Shown here: positions 49,327 to 61,150 of the stretch, one piece after another
Layout: every line of letters begins with the position of its first letter
Position numbering within the stretch: position 1 is the first letter of the stretch
Assembly (NCBI GenBank): GCA_019009955.1
Contig: CM032230.1
Coordinates: forward strand, 8,424,001-8,488,000
Source of the DNA: Riptortus pedestris
Taxonomy: Eukaryota; Arthropoda; Insecta; Hemiptera; Alydidae
Reading direction: 5' to 3'
DNA: 64,000 nt
Translations under genes and position numbers: made by a program
Notes under the pieces: model-generated
The model's database searches: none
Told to the model about the DNA's origin: nothing
The model's input: the letters and a program-made list of their open reading frames with translations, nothing else

Positions 49327-49439
49327 TTTTCGTTATCATCTAGATAGGATCGGTTATCATTTGAGAACATTTTCCAAATATCGCGCCAGGTTGTAGTCAT
49401 AACCTTTAGCTGATTTCCCTTAGCAGGTAATCTGCTAAT

Positions 49440-50584
49440 ATTGATTGCTGCTGTACTAGAGGTTGTACATATATTTGAACGGACCTTGTCTTAAATGGAA
49501 TATAAATAGGATTTTCTTTCTTTTACAATGAATCTGCTAAAATAAATAGTTACAACGATCATTTAAAATAATTGGTTTTGTTTTCAAGTAATGTTTTGTT
49601 TAACGTGGCACTATTGGCTTAAGTAAATGAAATTAAATGTTGAAATGTGTGTAATTTTTTCATCATTTCGTAGTGAAAACCTTTTGATTTTTTTACTGAA
49701 AATGGTATTTGAATTTAGATTATAAATTACATAATCTGCTCTTGGTAATAATTTAAACATTTATTTCGATGGTAAATTTCATTTTATCAGTATTTACATG
49801 CCCAATATTGACTGGATTTAGTCCAAAAGTTATCTATTTATGGCACGTAATATTATAATTGTATTCAAATATTTAAAACACTAAGTGCTTTAGCTGGTTT
49901 AATAAAAGCTTCTGAGTTGAAGGTAATTTTTCAAGCTTATTTATAGAATGTCCTATCGTTAGTTTTCTGTTTTATTTTCTTGTGACATTAACTAATTTTA
50001 AAAACTATATTTTCACTTAGCCTCATAACTCGGAGAGAGGCAGACTTTTTATTTTTGTAATAACTTTTCCCCGGAGTAGAATTTGTTTAAACTTTCTAAT
50101 GAAGTTTGAGTTGGCTCCATCAAGCTCCGCTCTCAGTTGATTATAAATATTATGATTTAATTTGATGCTTGAAATGAAATGTCTCTTTAATTTGTTTTTA
50201 TGCTACTCTTGACACATCATTTATTTTATTTTTTGACACTAAATGTATTTTATTTTTCCAGGTAAGCCCGCCCTCTTCTCTATTAACGTAAGTTATTTAC
50301 TGTTTTTTCTTTCTTTATCTTCTGCATGGATATAATTAACTTATATTAGGATTTCAAATTTTATTTGACATGATAGATTACGCGAAGGTTTTTTATATTT
50401 TTTTCCATTTCAGTTCGCCAATAGTACATAACTATTTTTTCTCTTTCACAAACATTCGACCTCTATAACGAACGCTGATGATAAGAAGTGATAATAGTTT
50501 TAGTAAAGAGTTTATTTTTAGGTAGTACGCCACTATTGTCGGTCTTATGATTATTTAAGTGGTCATAAATAAAATAAAAAAATA
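49440..50584 (+). other. Repeat-poor intron island
   Basis: About 1.1 kb of T-rich intron with no element A, B or SINE sequence. It contains the candidate ratchet splice site. Confidence 0.6.
50230..50293 (+). promoter_or_regulatory. Candidate recursive splice site (ratchet point)
   Basis: TATTTTATTTTTCCAG-type pyrimidine tract and acceptor AG end at 50261 and are followed directly by GTAAGC, so a 3' splice site abuts a 5' splice site. A possible branch site is CACTAAAT at about 50238. A second, consensus donor GTAAGT lies at 50288, defining a 26 nt segment. In long insect introns such juxtaposed sites allow stepwise removal. If the 26 nt segment were kept after the upstream exon, the frame would read AG|G-TAA, a stop at once. 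The sequence is seen; use in splicing is inferred. Confidence 0.45.
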
Positions 50585-51090
50585 TTAAAAACTAAATAAC
50601 ACAAAAGTATTCTTGAATGAATCCAAGAAAATGTCCCATTTTTTAATGAATTCATTGAGTGCCCAGAAACTGGCTTCATCTTTAACGAGATCTTCTATGC
50701 CTGGGTTGTAATTATATGAGTCCCTCAACATCCGACTTGTTGCTCCGTCCTTTAAGGTGCACTCCATCAGCACGTGTTCTGCAGTTTCGCTCGAGCTGCC
50801 GCTAGCGCAGCAGTGTGGTGATTCTCTCCTCTTGAACCTGTGGAGGTAATGGTTGAAATCACCGTGTCCTGAGAGAAACTGTGTGAGGAGGTATCCTGGG
50901 TTCAGTCATGCTTTACCAAGTCTTGTCTTTATTGTTGTTAAGAGTTCTTTGGTGTAGGCTCCTTTTCGGTCTCCTGCCATCTTTTCTCCCATTCTCTTAT
51001 GGTTAGTTCATGGAGGGCTTCATTTAATTCTTTTTCGTAGTACCTCGCTGGCAAAAGTCAGCAGTTCCCATCCTTTTAGACCTGTCCACA
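50585..51090 (-). pseudogene. Jockey/R1-like LINE C-terminal remnant
   Basis: On the minus strand: YYEKELNEALHELTIREW + EKRWQETEK, a frameshift, TIKTRLGKA, a stop, LNPGYLLTQFLSGHGDFNHY, LHRFKRRESPHCCASGSSSE, TAEHVLMECTLKDGATSRML, ending at a stop near 50585. The motif G.L..YL.RF......C.C....ETAEHVL.EC is the zinc-knuckle region after the RNase H domain of jockey-type LINE ORF2. One frameshift and one in-frame TGA inactivate it. It differs from the LINE at 36898. Confidence 0.82.
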
Positions 51091-51290
51091 TAAGCAAATT
51101 GACCTTGTTTTAGAATTTGTATTTATCTAATATTTTAAACTTTGAAAAAAACATTAACTTTGTATTACGATATAATTTTAGTTGTTTTTTAAATGCTCTT
51201 TTATTATCAATTTGCTGTTTTTGTTATACTCGTTATTGTTGTTTTAGTTTTTTCAATTTTTGAATTTTAATGATTTATAATAATTAAGAA

Positions 51291-51362
51291 GGATCAATAA
51301 AAAGGCCTTGTCCTCTACTGTTGTTTGAACAATAGTAGAGGACAAGGCCTTTTTATTGATCC
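51291..51362. repeat. Near-perfect hairpin, 33 bp arms
   Basis: GGATCAATAAAAAGGCCTTG + TCCTCTACTGTTG pairs with its complement at 51330-51362 with one mismatch (a G:T pair in RNA). The loop is TTTGAA. No direct duplications are evident at its edges. It may be a tiny foldback element or a source of double-stranded RNA in the Ogt transcript. Confidence 0.9.
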
Positions 51363-52936
51363 TGTTCAGTTGGTTCCTCCTACCGTCCAGCATATTCCAG
51401 AGATATCATAATTATTTTAACAAGTTAAGCTTAGTACTAATTCCATGGTCCATTGTTTAGAGCGAGTTGTAATTTACCATTCGTTTTTCCTCTTCCAACC
51501 AACACGTTTGGACACAAGGAAGTGTTAACTCTAAACCTAACTCATATTGGCGACCTTTAAAGAATAGCAATTTGATGGAGAGTAGAGCAATAGACGATTT
51601 TAGGATTAGAGAGAGTTAGAGTGATGTAGGTTGTTGAAAAATTGGTTGGTAACGGAGGTGGGTAGGATTAATGTGTAAAGAGTTTGCTGAGGTTGGAGCG
51701 GACCAACCACAGGCCTGGATTAGCCACTGCCCTAGCCTCATAGGATTAAGGCAAAGGGATTACCTCTCTCCTCTTTTTATACTCCCTTATGCCTCCTCTC
51801 TCTTTTAGTACATACTTACTTTCTCAGGGAATTCAATAATCAATCAACACGAGTCAATCTATATAGTCTCCTTTCTTTATTCTTAGTTTTTCTGTGTACT
51901 TTAAAAGAAAATGTTTTAAGAAAATTGCTGAAGGCTATTGTGATAAAGGTTATACGACGATCCCGAGCTTGTAGGATGATGACCTCATGTTTCGTAATTA
52001 TATCCAGTATCGTAAAAGGTCAAATATACAGGGTGTCCCAAGTTCCCGTGCCATTCCCCCCATCCCCTTAAAATGGCCAATTGTATTTATAAAAGGCTGA
52101 GAGTTGGCGTGCCATAATTGTGACACCTGAAGAATCTTTTCAGTTCATGTTCGACGTCGTAACCTTCCCCAGTACTTCTCCAGCGACCATTTGCAATTTC
52201 CAATGGAATGCCTTACTTCCTACGATTCTAATCTATTTTTAAAACAGGTTTACATCGGTGAATTTTTCCATTTGACCCATCCTTTAAAATTCAGAAATCT
52301 ATATTTCAGAAATGGCACATTTTATTGAAAAATGCTGCAACATAAAACTTGAAGCCAACAAAATTATCTTTGAAACAAATCTCCGGGAAAAGGAATAGAT
52401 TCTTAAATATACATATATAATAAATGTTGATTAATAAAGTATTTCTGAAAAATTAAATACACAAACTTTAACGTTTTTGTCACCACAATTTATTTATCGA
52501 CATACTACACACTTACACGCTTGGTAAATTTTGTTTCACTAGTAATCACTATATGCACTGTTAACCTCATGTTCTTATTGCACAGCACAATACCTCACGA
52601 CCATCGAATCACTGATGTTCAACTAAAAACTACATTGCCGGGCTAGCTGGCTGAGTTTTTTTCAATGCCTGTGGTCGGTTCAAGTAGGTTGGAGGCGCCA
52701 ACTCGCCCGCTGATTGGCGGGAGCCGAGTTCGTCTCCTAGAATGCTTCATCTACGCTAATCTTTTGCTAGAATGCCCACATTATCTTTGTACATCTTAAA
52801 TACGTGATTAAATATTCGTAATTTTGAAGTCCCGAAACATCCCTCAAGTAGACCAATGGATGCATATTTCTCAACACTAGAATATATCTTGTTCCTGAAG
52901 ATTGAAATTCATGTGTTACACAGCAAGTTATTTAGC
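51363..52936. other. Unrecognised sequence, possible transposon end
   Basis: 51640-51800 is less AT-rich. At 52028 ACAGGGTGTCCCAAGTTCCC resembles ends of several insect DNA elements, but I find no matching inverted end. The rest shows no gene. Confidence 0.4.
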
Positions 52937-53115
52937 ACCAAGGTTAGAGAACATCTGAAGAGTGTGAAAAAGTTTCGAACTGAAGACTAAGCTGTTGCAG
53001 TACATTTTTGACAAACCGACCGCAATGCCAAATTGGGAGGTGATAAAAGTTGACAGATATTATCAAAGGGTCATGTAAGAAGCAGTAGAGACTATGAAAT
53101 ATTCGTTAGTTTCCT
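52937..53115 (+). pseudogene. Penelope-like GIY-YIG endonuclease fragment
   Basis: Reads TKVREHLKSVKKFRTED, a stop, AVAVHF and TDRNAK, then after a frameshift KVDRYYQRVM, a stop and EAVETMKYS. This order (R..EH...V.......AVA.H...T.H......K......Y..R..REA.E..K) is the C-terminal part of the GIY-YIG domain of Penelope-like retroelements. Three lesions in 180 bp show an old relic. Assignment rests on pattern recognition only. Confidence 0.55.
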
Positions 53116-53559
53116 TATATTTTGGACTCAAACAGGTAGTTACTGTAAAAAGAGGCTAAATCTGGTGAGGTGTTGTCGGAATTTGAGGAAAATTGGTCTA
53201 TTGGAAAAGTGAGGGGCAAAAGATTTCCACACCCAGCCTCTGCTCAAGTAGAAGGTTGTTCTAGCCTACAGGATTTGCCCCTATCTCTAACCTTCTCCCT
53301 CTCCTCTCTCTTTCTCATATTTTCAGCAGCTTTACATTCCTCTTTACCTCTCCAGGATTTATAAACTTGTCACCCTATTTATCATCTTGCTTTTTTATGC
53401 CAATAATTCCGCAGTCGCAAAAATGCTCTCTTTTATTTATGATCCTTTTGCTAAAAATTCCAACAGTGAATCAACTACTATTTTAGGATAATGTTAATGA
53501 AAATAAGGCCTAAATTCTACATTAATGATTTTATTCTAGCTTGTAAGTGGTTTCAATTC

Positions 53560-54030
53560 ACCGGTGACGGAATTTTTGTTTGATCGTTACCAAATTTGAT
53601 ATCCGTCCTAGGCTCCATACTTTTTATTTGATCGAGTCCTTACCGAATTTCCAATCGTTCAACTGAAGACCATCTTCGTTAATGACTGAACTCAAAATTA
53701 CTGCTTAGGGAAAATTCGAAATATCTCCGTTTTTATAAGTTGAAACGAAAAATGTTATTGTACCATTCTTTTTAATCATTTAATCCTTTACGTCTAATGT
53801 TCTATACATTTTATTGTAACTCAAATATTTGACGTGTTAATTATATTATATTGTTTTCACCTTCAGTGATCCGTCACTTGTACTCAGCTTATATTTTAGG
53901 TTGTTTTTGCATGGAATTATTATGTAGGTACGAAAATTGAATAGAATGAGGGTAAATCCATCAGCGTGGTATTGCGTCTGGAGGGAAATATGCTTAGTTT
54001 ACGCAGCAGCTGTGTGACGGAATATTTTTC
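53560..54030 (+). repeat. Element A, 3' part
   Basis: From GGTGACGGAATTTTTGTTTG to GTTTACGCAGCAGCTGTGTG + ACGGA. Middle part rearranged. The preceding 53120-53560 has nothing I recognise. Confidence 0.8.
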
Positions 54031-55629
54031 TAATAAAAAAGCTAAACATTCATATTAACGTTATTTGAACATTTCATGAACACCAGAGTCTCATATTTTA
54101 TCATCTGTTATTCTTGTAATTTGGATTCACTTTAAGTAACTGTGACATTGTCGGCATTGATGAGTGTTGTCAAATAACATTGAGCAGTGATGGGTATGCT
54201 AAAGAGAGAAGAGAGTTGTATAAAAGAGCATGTTGTAAACCGCTGACAGAGGAAATAAAATGGAGGGAGGATAGTGTGTAAACTGGAAGGGTGTGTGTGC
54301 TGTCCTCCGATAACACAGTTACATGGCTGCCTGCTATTTGGTTGGTATTCGCAACTGCTAATTGGTTTTTGAACCAATGCTGTTGGCTCTGCAGTTATTG
54401 GTGTGTATTTGAACTTTATATCTTATGTTTTCTTTGTTGCGAATTTATATAAATGAAAACATTAGCTATTGGAGCTTGGCCGTAGGAATAGACTTTGGAC
54501 TATTTGCATTGAATATAATACTCGTACTCCTTGCAAACACTATCCTTTCATATAGGTATATAAATAACTGGACATACGGGTTGACCCGCATATGCGGGCT
54601 ACATTTGAAATATCTTTTAGACCTTTGGAGATGTCGCAAAATTGCAAAGGACCAATGTTGTAGTTCTCATGAGCCCTTCCAGATGCATCCTTTATTAATC
54701 CCCCCAAAATAGTTTTAACTATTAAACGCGCGCTCAAATGTTGGCGTTTTGTTTTTACTCCAAAATTTTTAATTCATTCCACATTAATTAATTTCAACCG
54801 AAAGGGAGATGCACTATTACAAGGTAAGAAAATCTAATCTAAGGATAATGATTTCTCAGTTATGCGAGATACGGGTCAAGTGAAAATGGATTCTGCGAAA
54901 GCCAAAACGGATAGTACTATTGAAATCCGAAACTTTTCGCGATTACAAAATTCCCTTAACTTCATAGAAGGAAGTAAAAGTAATTGCCTTCTGGCAAAGT
55001 GGAGTAAACCTCTTACCCAGATATTGGACCTGTAAGTTGGGCTGCTGAGAGAAGCATTGGTCTAGTTTGGCGATGTGTTGAATAGGACTTGGAGTGGGAG
55101 TAAGTTTCCTTTAAGTGTGCGACTCTAGAATGACAAAACAGTTTTGAGTTGTGTAGTCTATGTCGGTGCCTGACTAATTCGTCGTGGATAACTAGAGGTT
55201 TGCTCCCAGTTAGCTCGTGTCTCCTCCCCCTACCTACTCCACATCCAATTACTGCTGCTCTTGCTTGTAGCGGAGTTCCCAAAACTGTTTCCCACTCTTT
55301 CATTAGTTTCAACAGTCGATTTGCACCTCAACATTATCGTGGATTACCATACAGCTACCTCAGTCACCGCTCTTTTAATAGAACCGATATTTGAACGTTT
55401 TATGTAAAACTAGAACTAGTCCCGTTAATGGCAGTTCAAAAACTGATACACAGCTAATTTTGTTTCGAATTTAATTTTATTTTGTCGGTCTCTACACTAT
55501 TTCCTATCTCCATTACCAGTTGTTTTTAGTGACACCAACTGCTCTTCAACTCGTCTTCCTCTTTTCTTTCTCTACCCCCGCTTTACCTTAGTGTTGCCTT
55601 TTCTACAAGTGGTTCTTTCCAATTTCTAT
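54031..55629. other. Unrecognised intron sequence
   Basis: Several overlapping frames of 80-100 codons (54132-54377, 54425-54712, 55013-55312) on both strands have no domain I know. A short A trace (AACGTTTTATGTAAAACTAG) lies at 55393. Confidence 0.45.
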
Positions 55630-56312
55630 ATTAGCTCAGAATAAAGTGGTTCATGATATAACATGGTATTGTTAATATGACATGAGTAGGAGTGATGGTT
55701 TACTGAACGCTGAGTAAGAACCTCACATCTCAGTTAATATTTATGATAGAGAAAATATCTATATAACGAACTTTATGGGAAATTTTCAATAAGGTTTACT
55801 ATAAACAATTTACCGATCCAACTTATAGTCATGGAGATATTTCATATTTTCGAAATTCCCCACTCCCTCTGTTCCGATTTCTGTCATTAACGAACTTGAC
55901 CTTCTTTTTTAAATAAAATAAAATTTTCGTAACGATGAAACAAAAATTGCGACCGCTAGACAATTAACAGACCATATATGCATACAATTTTGGACTTGCC
56001 TCATTTTCGTCATCTAGTGGGTAGGGTAATTGCTCTTAAGAGAAATGTGCTAAAATTATCTAAAGCATAGCTGTAGATATGTATGTGTGTATATATGCAA
56101 TCACACAGGCACGCACGCAAACACAAATATACACATATATAAATCTTCCGATATTTACTTTAAGCAACTCAGTTACTAAACATATCCGTAGGTTTCTCCC
56201 TCCTGGAGAGATAGAAAATATATGATGCGATGAGATCATGTGCTCATTATATTGCTGTGTGTGGGAAATCTGCTTATTGTACACAGTACCTGCGTGCTGT
56301 AGGTTATGTTCC
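55630..56312. repeat. Reverse element A followed by a forward A tip
   Basis: Reverse 55630-56055 (GTGGTTCATGATATAACATG to CTCTTAAGAGAAATGTGCT), then a forward 3' tip at 56195-56312 (GTGGGAAATCTGCTTATTGT). A short CA/TG-rich stretch separates them. 56313-56650 has no feature I recognise. Confidence 0.75.
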
Positions 56313-56654
56313 CCTTTTCCGCCCTATAATATATTCAGGGTTGGTAAGTGAGAGGCGCGACCCCTGGGCAGAGATAGGACCTGGAATGTGTCTGCTATGG
56401 CATTCCACCCCCGTTCTAGCTCGCCATAGTCATAACCTCATATATTATGCACCAAGCTTTATTTCTCTCTCACCTCCATCTTTCCGCTTCCTCGCTCCCA
56501 TACAAACTCTTAGAGAATGTTTTAAATTTTAAACGTTAACATTTAACCTGTTTACTTTCCGTGTTATGTTGAGTGATCGATGTTGCATTATCCAGAACTA
56601 ATAGCGACCGGTTTCACTACAAAAGTGGCATCCTAAGCCGTACATTTTAAACTA

Positions 56655-57835
56655 CATTCTTCAAGCAGGGACTGCGCGAACTAAGAAAATTTCCAACGAG
56701 CTGGTACGACACAGTACTGACCTCATCTCACCATATATTCTCTATTTCTAAATAAAACCCCGATGTGTAATAGTGGGGTTTACTGGAGGCTGAAAACAAG
56801 ACTCACTCAGCTATATTCGAATTACGAAATAACAAATAGTACAACACTTGTAGAACATCTGTTTAGCAAGATTGTATTCTATAATATTTTCAATTTATAA
56901 TAACGGAGATATTTTGAATATTCAAATTCAGTTAATTTAAGTTAAGTAGGATTTAGTTGGAAAACCCCTCACCCTATTCCAGGGCCGATTTCAGCCGTTT
57001 ACTAGTAAGATCTTTAGTATTAAATATCCCCAAGGTATGAACCAAATAAAATTTTTAGTATAGTGCGTAAAATCTTAATTCACATCGTATTTGCATGTGC
57101 CTCACAAAGTAATTGTTCAATGAAAACAATGTTTGGTATTTAACTTTCGAATTATGTGGTTCTTTATATTACAACTTATTGTTAATATGAGATGAGAAAG
57201 GAGTGGATATCTTGGTTATTAATTACGGCAAAGAAAAATGTATTCAACAAAATTTATAAGACAATCAATTTCCATTTTGATTGGTTTTATTCAATTTTTC
57301 GATCTTATGTATAATATCGGAGATATTTTAAATTTTCAAAATTTTCCTCGTATAAATGAAATTATTTTCGAATGAATTTGCGAAAAACCTCTCACCTCCT
57401 GGTCCGATCAGCCTTTTTTACGAACTTGATTTTTAGTTTTACATAAAACGCGTATTCATCGCGTTCGGTAACTGTGAAAGAAAAATTGCGACCGATTGAG
57501 GGCAGTAACAGACATGTATGTATTTTTATATAATTTTAACAGTGCTGTAGCAGCGACCCTAACAACCCATTTTCTAGCGATATGCGCTAAACCTTTCATT
57601 TTTTACAATCGTTGTATCCTTACATTTGTTTTTCTTATTAGAATATTAGCGCGTTATTTGTATTTTCTAATGTTCAGCCTTCAGTAATTTTTGTCAGTAA
57701 ACAATTTATTTTATGTTTACTTAGGCTTCATATGAGGGGGGAAATAGTGCATAAATTGTAAGATGATTACCAGTGTGCCATTTTAAAATGTGAGAAATCT
57801 ACTTATTTTAAGAATCTCATGCATGACCGACTGCT
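56655..57835. repeat. Reverse and forward diverged element A segments
   Basis: Reverse 56655-57520 (starts TTCAAGCAGGGACTGCGCG), then a forward decayed portion 57590-57835 ending at GAATCTCATGCATGACCGAC. Confidence 0.7.
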
Positions 57836-57917
57836 AAAATTTAATAGGACCTCAAAGAAGTTTTTTTATTTTTTAAAGATAATTGTATCAAACGTGGATG
57901 CTAATATTTATAGTGTT

Positions 57918-57959
57918 GTATTTGGTTTTCTATTTTACCTTAAATAGAAAACCTAATAC
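57918..57959. repeat. 18 bp-arm hairpin
   Basis: GTATTTGGTTTTCTATTT, spacer TACCTT, AAATAGAAAACCTAATAC: one mismatch in 18 pairs. Confidence 0.8.
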
Positions 57960-59199
57960 GAGTTGCTCATTAATAAATTCATCTCCCGTATCCTTGTGGT
58001 TCTCCGACATTCATCTTAGTTTGAAGGTAATGGGAGAATGATATAAAATGGCCTTGGCAAAGACCGCATTTGCCCTATTTCCCTAGCGGAATATGCTTAA
58101 ATCGTCCGGAACAAATAGGGTTAATATAATTCAACATGATGAATGTTGAACGGATCTTTGATGTCTATATCCCCAATTCTCATTTCTGCTGAACTTATTG
58201 TTTGTTCTTTATGATGTCGAAGAACTTAAGAGGTCTTTCGTTGAGCTGAGTTTGTGATTCACGAGAAGCGGCATTTTGCTTGAAGTATTACCGATCTATG
58301 CTATAAATCTACTATCTTGGATAGAATAATGCTCCGAGTTATTTTCGTTTAAAAAGTTCGGCTGCCATGATGCTCCATAAGTTTGAAGGCTGGGGCGTCT
58401 CTTCCAGACACTGCCGAATAATATTCCTGGATCTTGCCAGAACTTTGCCCTCACTTGCCATCCCCATCCAGTTCTTATCTCTGACAATTATTATTAGGAA
58501 ATGATGGAAGCTTCTCCAATCCAACTTCTATCTCCTCTTTTACCTTATTGATTTCCGTTTCTCGACTCATAACATTCAGCCGTTCTACGTGCACCCTTGG
58601 TTTCCGAAATGCCCGTCGAAACTACCTATGAACGAACATAAAAAGTTCTTTTGCGTATATATTATGCCTTTTAACGATGTGATTCTCCAATTGTATATAG
58701 TAAGCACTGTAATTATAGAACGTGTACGTAACGTAGAACGTACTTCCTTTCATTTTACCTCTTTATACTTTTTTTTTCTTATGTTGTTAACTTACTAATA
58801 TTTTATAATTAATTTTGTACAGTTCATTTATTTTATAGGTCTATTAATATTTACATTTGTAAAATTATATTCTGCCAAGTTTAAAGATGAACGGACATTG
58901 TAGCGGTTATTTATCTCAAATAAATAATATTACAAGATCGAGTTACTTCACTGTGCTTAGCGGAAATCTAGTGAGGAGATAGGTGTGACAGGCCTTAACA
59001 AATATGACTGTCTTATATCCTGGCTGACCATGGGGAAACTGACCACTAATCCCCTGGGGGTCCCGCCTCACTACCCGAGACAACTGTGGTCCTCCTTGGT
59101 TAATAGGGGTTGTAAGTCCACCTGATCTTTATCAACCTAGAACTCTTATCACGAATCACTCCTGGCCTGCTAAAGGCCCTTAATGCCAACCAGAAGAAA
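57960..59199. other. Unrecognised intron sequence
   Basis: Two overlapping reverse frames at 58296-58524 have no domain I know. 58985-59190 is GC-richer and shares TTAACCAAGGAGGAC (reverse strand) with about 1925, so a dispersed repeat is likely. Confidence 0.45.
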
Positions 59200-60083
59200 G
59201 TCCGCCACAAAAGGCTGCAGAAACCAAGCAGATTTCCCGCACGAAGATTAACAATAGATAAACCTACATACTGCAAACGCACCTCCACCGTGAATATTAT
59301 GTGAATAAATACAAACGGTAATAAGAAATCTTTCCGCTGCCGGCGGGAAGTGTCTCAAACGTAAATAAACAGGTCAGCGGAAAGAACAACTGAAACATAT
59401 GAGAATATAACATTTTCATTTTATTGAAAACTGTACCTAGTACTGCAATTTATAATGAATATGAATAATGTTTATCTTAATCAATAGATGCAAATATGTT
59501 CTTGTGGGTGACAAAAACATATTTGCATCTATGTCGTATAATAAAGGTCTCTGGATAACAATATTTTGTTTTTAAGCTAAGAATAATGTGGTTCATTATA
59601 CTCGTATAACAGAGTATTGTTTATGTACCAGAAGTAGAAGTGGGGGTTTACTGAAGGCTGAAAACTGAAAAATGCAAATAGCTCTGTCAATATTCACGAT
59701 AGAGAATAAATGTATAAATATCAATATATATAGTAAATTTAATTTTCAATAAGATTTATTCTATACACTTTTTCGATCCGACTTATAGTAACGGAGATAT
59801 TTATAATTTTCAAATTTCTCCCCCTCTAAATCCCCCCTTTTCCTGGTCCGATTTCAGTCGTTAACGAACTTGATCTTTCTTTTTGCATAAAACGACGAAA
59901 TATCGAGTTTGATAACGATCAAACAAAAATTGTGACCGCCAGAGCGGTTACGACCTAATATTAGATAGATAGATCTTCATATATATATATATCTTCATTT
60001 TCATCATCTACTGGGTAGGATCGATGGACATTTGAAGAAAAATTTCGAAAATTACGCCAGGAGTACGACCTCTCATAGCTCTG
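59200..60083 (-). mobile_element. Element A, complete long-type copy, reverse
   Basis: 884 bp from GTCCGCCACAAAAGGCTGCA to AGCTCTGCT; the terminal palindrome is shortened (CCCTTAAGGGAAA is lost). Long-type middle present. Confidence 0.87.
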
Positions 60084-60089
60084 CTAAAA

Positions 60090-60970
60090 GCTGATAGAAT
60101 GCAGATGTGACATCAGCTATATAGGAATGACCTGCGCTGTTTGAGCAGCGAGTGTGAAAAATGCTAGATTTGCCGAGGCTGGTAATAAGCGTGACTTGTA
60201 CTTGGAGCGGTTGTATCCGGATTCGTGTGTCCCTGGGGGTGTATTTGAGGCCTATTGACGTCATTTGCTTGCTCTGTCAACTCACTACTTGGCACTAGCC
60301 CCGTCTCTCCAGATTTGCACTCCTACGAGGGGATTCACCTAACAATCAGTGTTGCTACAACATTCCTATCTGTTTGATAACAAATCTCTTATCTCAGACT
60401 GATCTGTGGATTCCTCTATAAACAACTGTCAGCTGTATCTGGAACGATTTGAACCAGGTTAACACACACATCCGCCATCTAAGCACCTACATACCGTCCT
60501 ATCTACAAAAAGGCATTATCTAAAATGGGACAGGCGTTAAAGAGAAATTTCCTGAATCAGCAAAACTTGAGCTTTTTTTTTTTTTCATTATAAGCGACAA
60601 GAAATTATATACAATAGTGGGCAATGACTACCAGAGCAATACACCTTATTCAAAAAATAAACCTTATTGCTCAAAATTTATGCTACAGGAAATATACACC
60701 ATAAATAACGTAATGAGTTAATTAAACAAAAAATATTTCGTACTATAAATTTACCAATGGAATAGTTAATACTCCAGTTGAATTGCCATTTTAAGTGAAT
60801 ATTTTATTTTACTCTTCTATTAGTTATTTTTTTTTAGCTTCACCAGCTAATTTAATCTTAATTTAATGATTATATAATTTGTATAGTTTACACAGATCAT
60901 TGTAATTAAATGTATGTTGTGTACTTAACGCGACATACTCAAAATAATACCCCTCTGCTGACGATTTGTT
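60090..60970. other. Unrecognised intron sequence
   Basis: 60090-60480 is less AT-rich without a known protein; 60560-60960 is AT-rich. No gene seen. Confidence 0.45.
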
Positions 60971-61150
60971 CACATATGTACCTCAAAAGTAAAACTAGAG
61001 TGGTGTTTCGATTCCCGTATGAAAATTAGGTTTTTTTTAGTGACAAACTCATTTAATGAAATCATTACTGCCTCACTGGCTAGAAAAGGTTGATATTCTT
61101 TAGATACCCACCCGAATTAGCCATAATTCGATAGGGACATACCCGATGCA
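60971..61150 (+). mobile_element. tRNA-derived SINE, diverged
   Basis: Keeps AAAACTAGAGTGG, the B box GTTTCGATTCCCG, TTTAGTGACAAACTCATTTA, CTGGCTAGAAAAGG and CCGAATTAGCCATAA. Confidence 0.75.

Larger units (their letters stand above)
47890..49437 (-). repeat. Element A, reverse, split by a younger A copy
   Basis: The outer copy runs 47890-48607, is interrupted by the forward copy 48612-49326, and resumes at 49327 with TTTTCGTTATCATCTAGATA to its terminal palindrome at 49437 (AGCTGATTTCCCTTAGCAGG). Its (TA)n is at 48534-48586. Confidence 0.88.

Noticed and set aside
50262..50287. 26 nt coding microexon of Ogt
   Set aside because: In the required phase it reads G-TAA, an immediate stop, so it cannot be an ordinary coding exon. 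Kept only as a ratchet or poison site.
52028..52050. ACAGGGTGTCCCAAG as the end of a complete DNA transposon
   Set aside because: No matching inverted end or duplication found nearby.
58296..58524. Overlapping reverse frames with QPSNLWSIMAAEL
   Set aside because: Suggestive of an old transposon protein but too short to assign.
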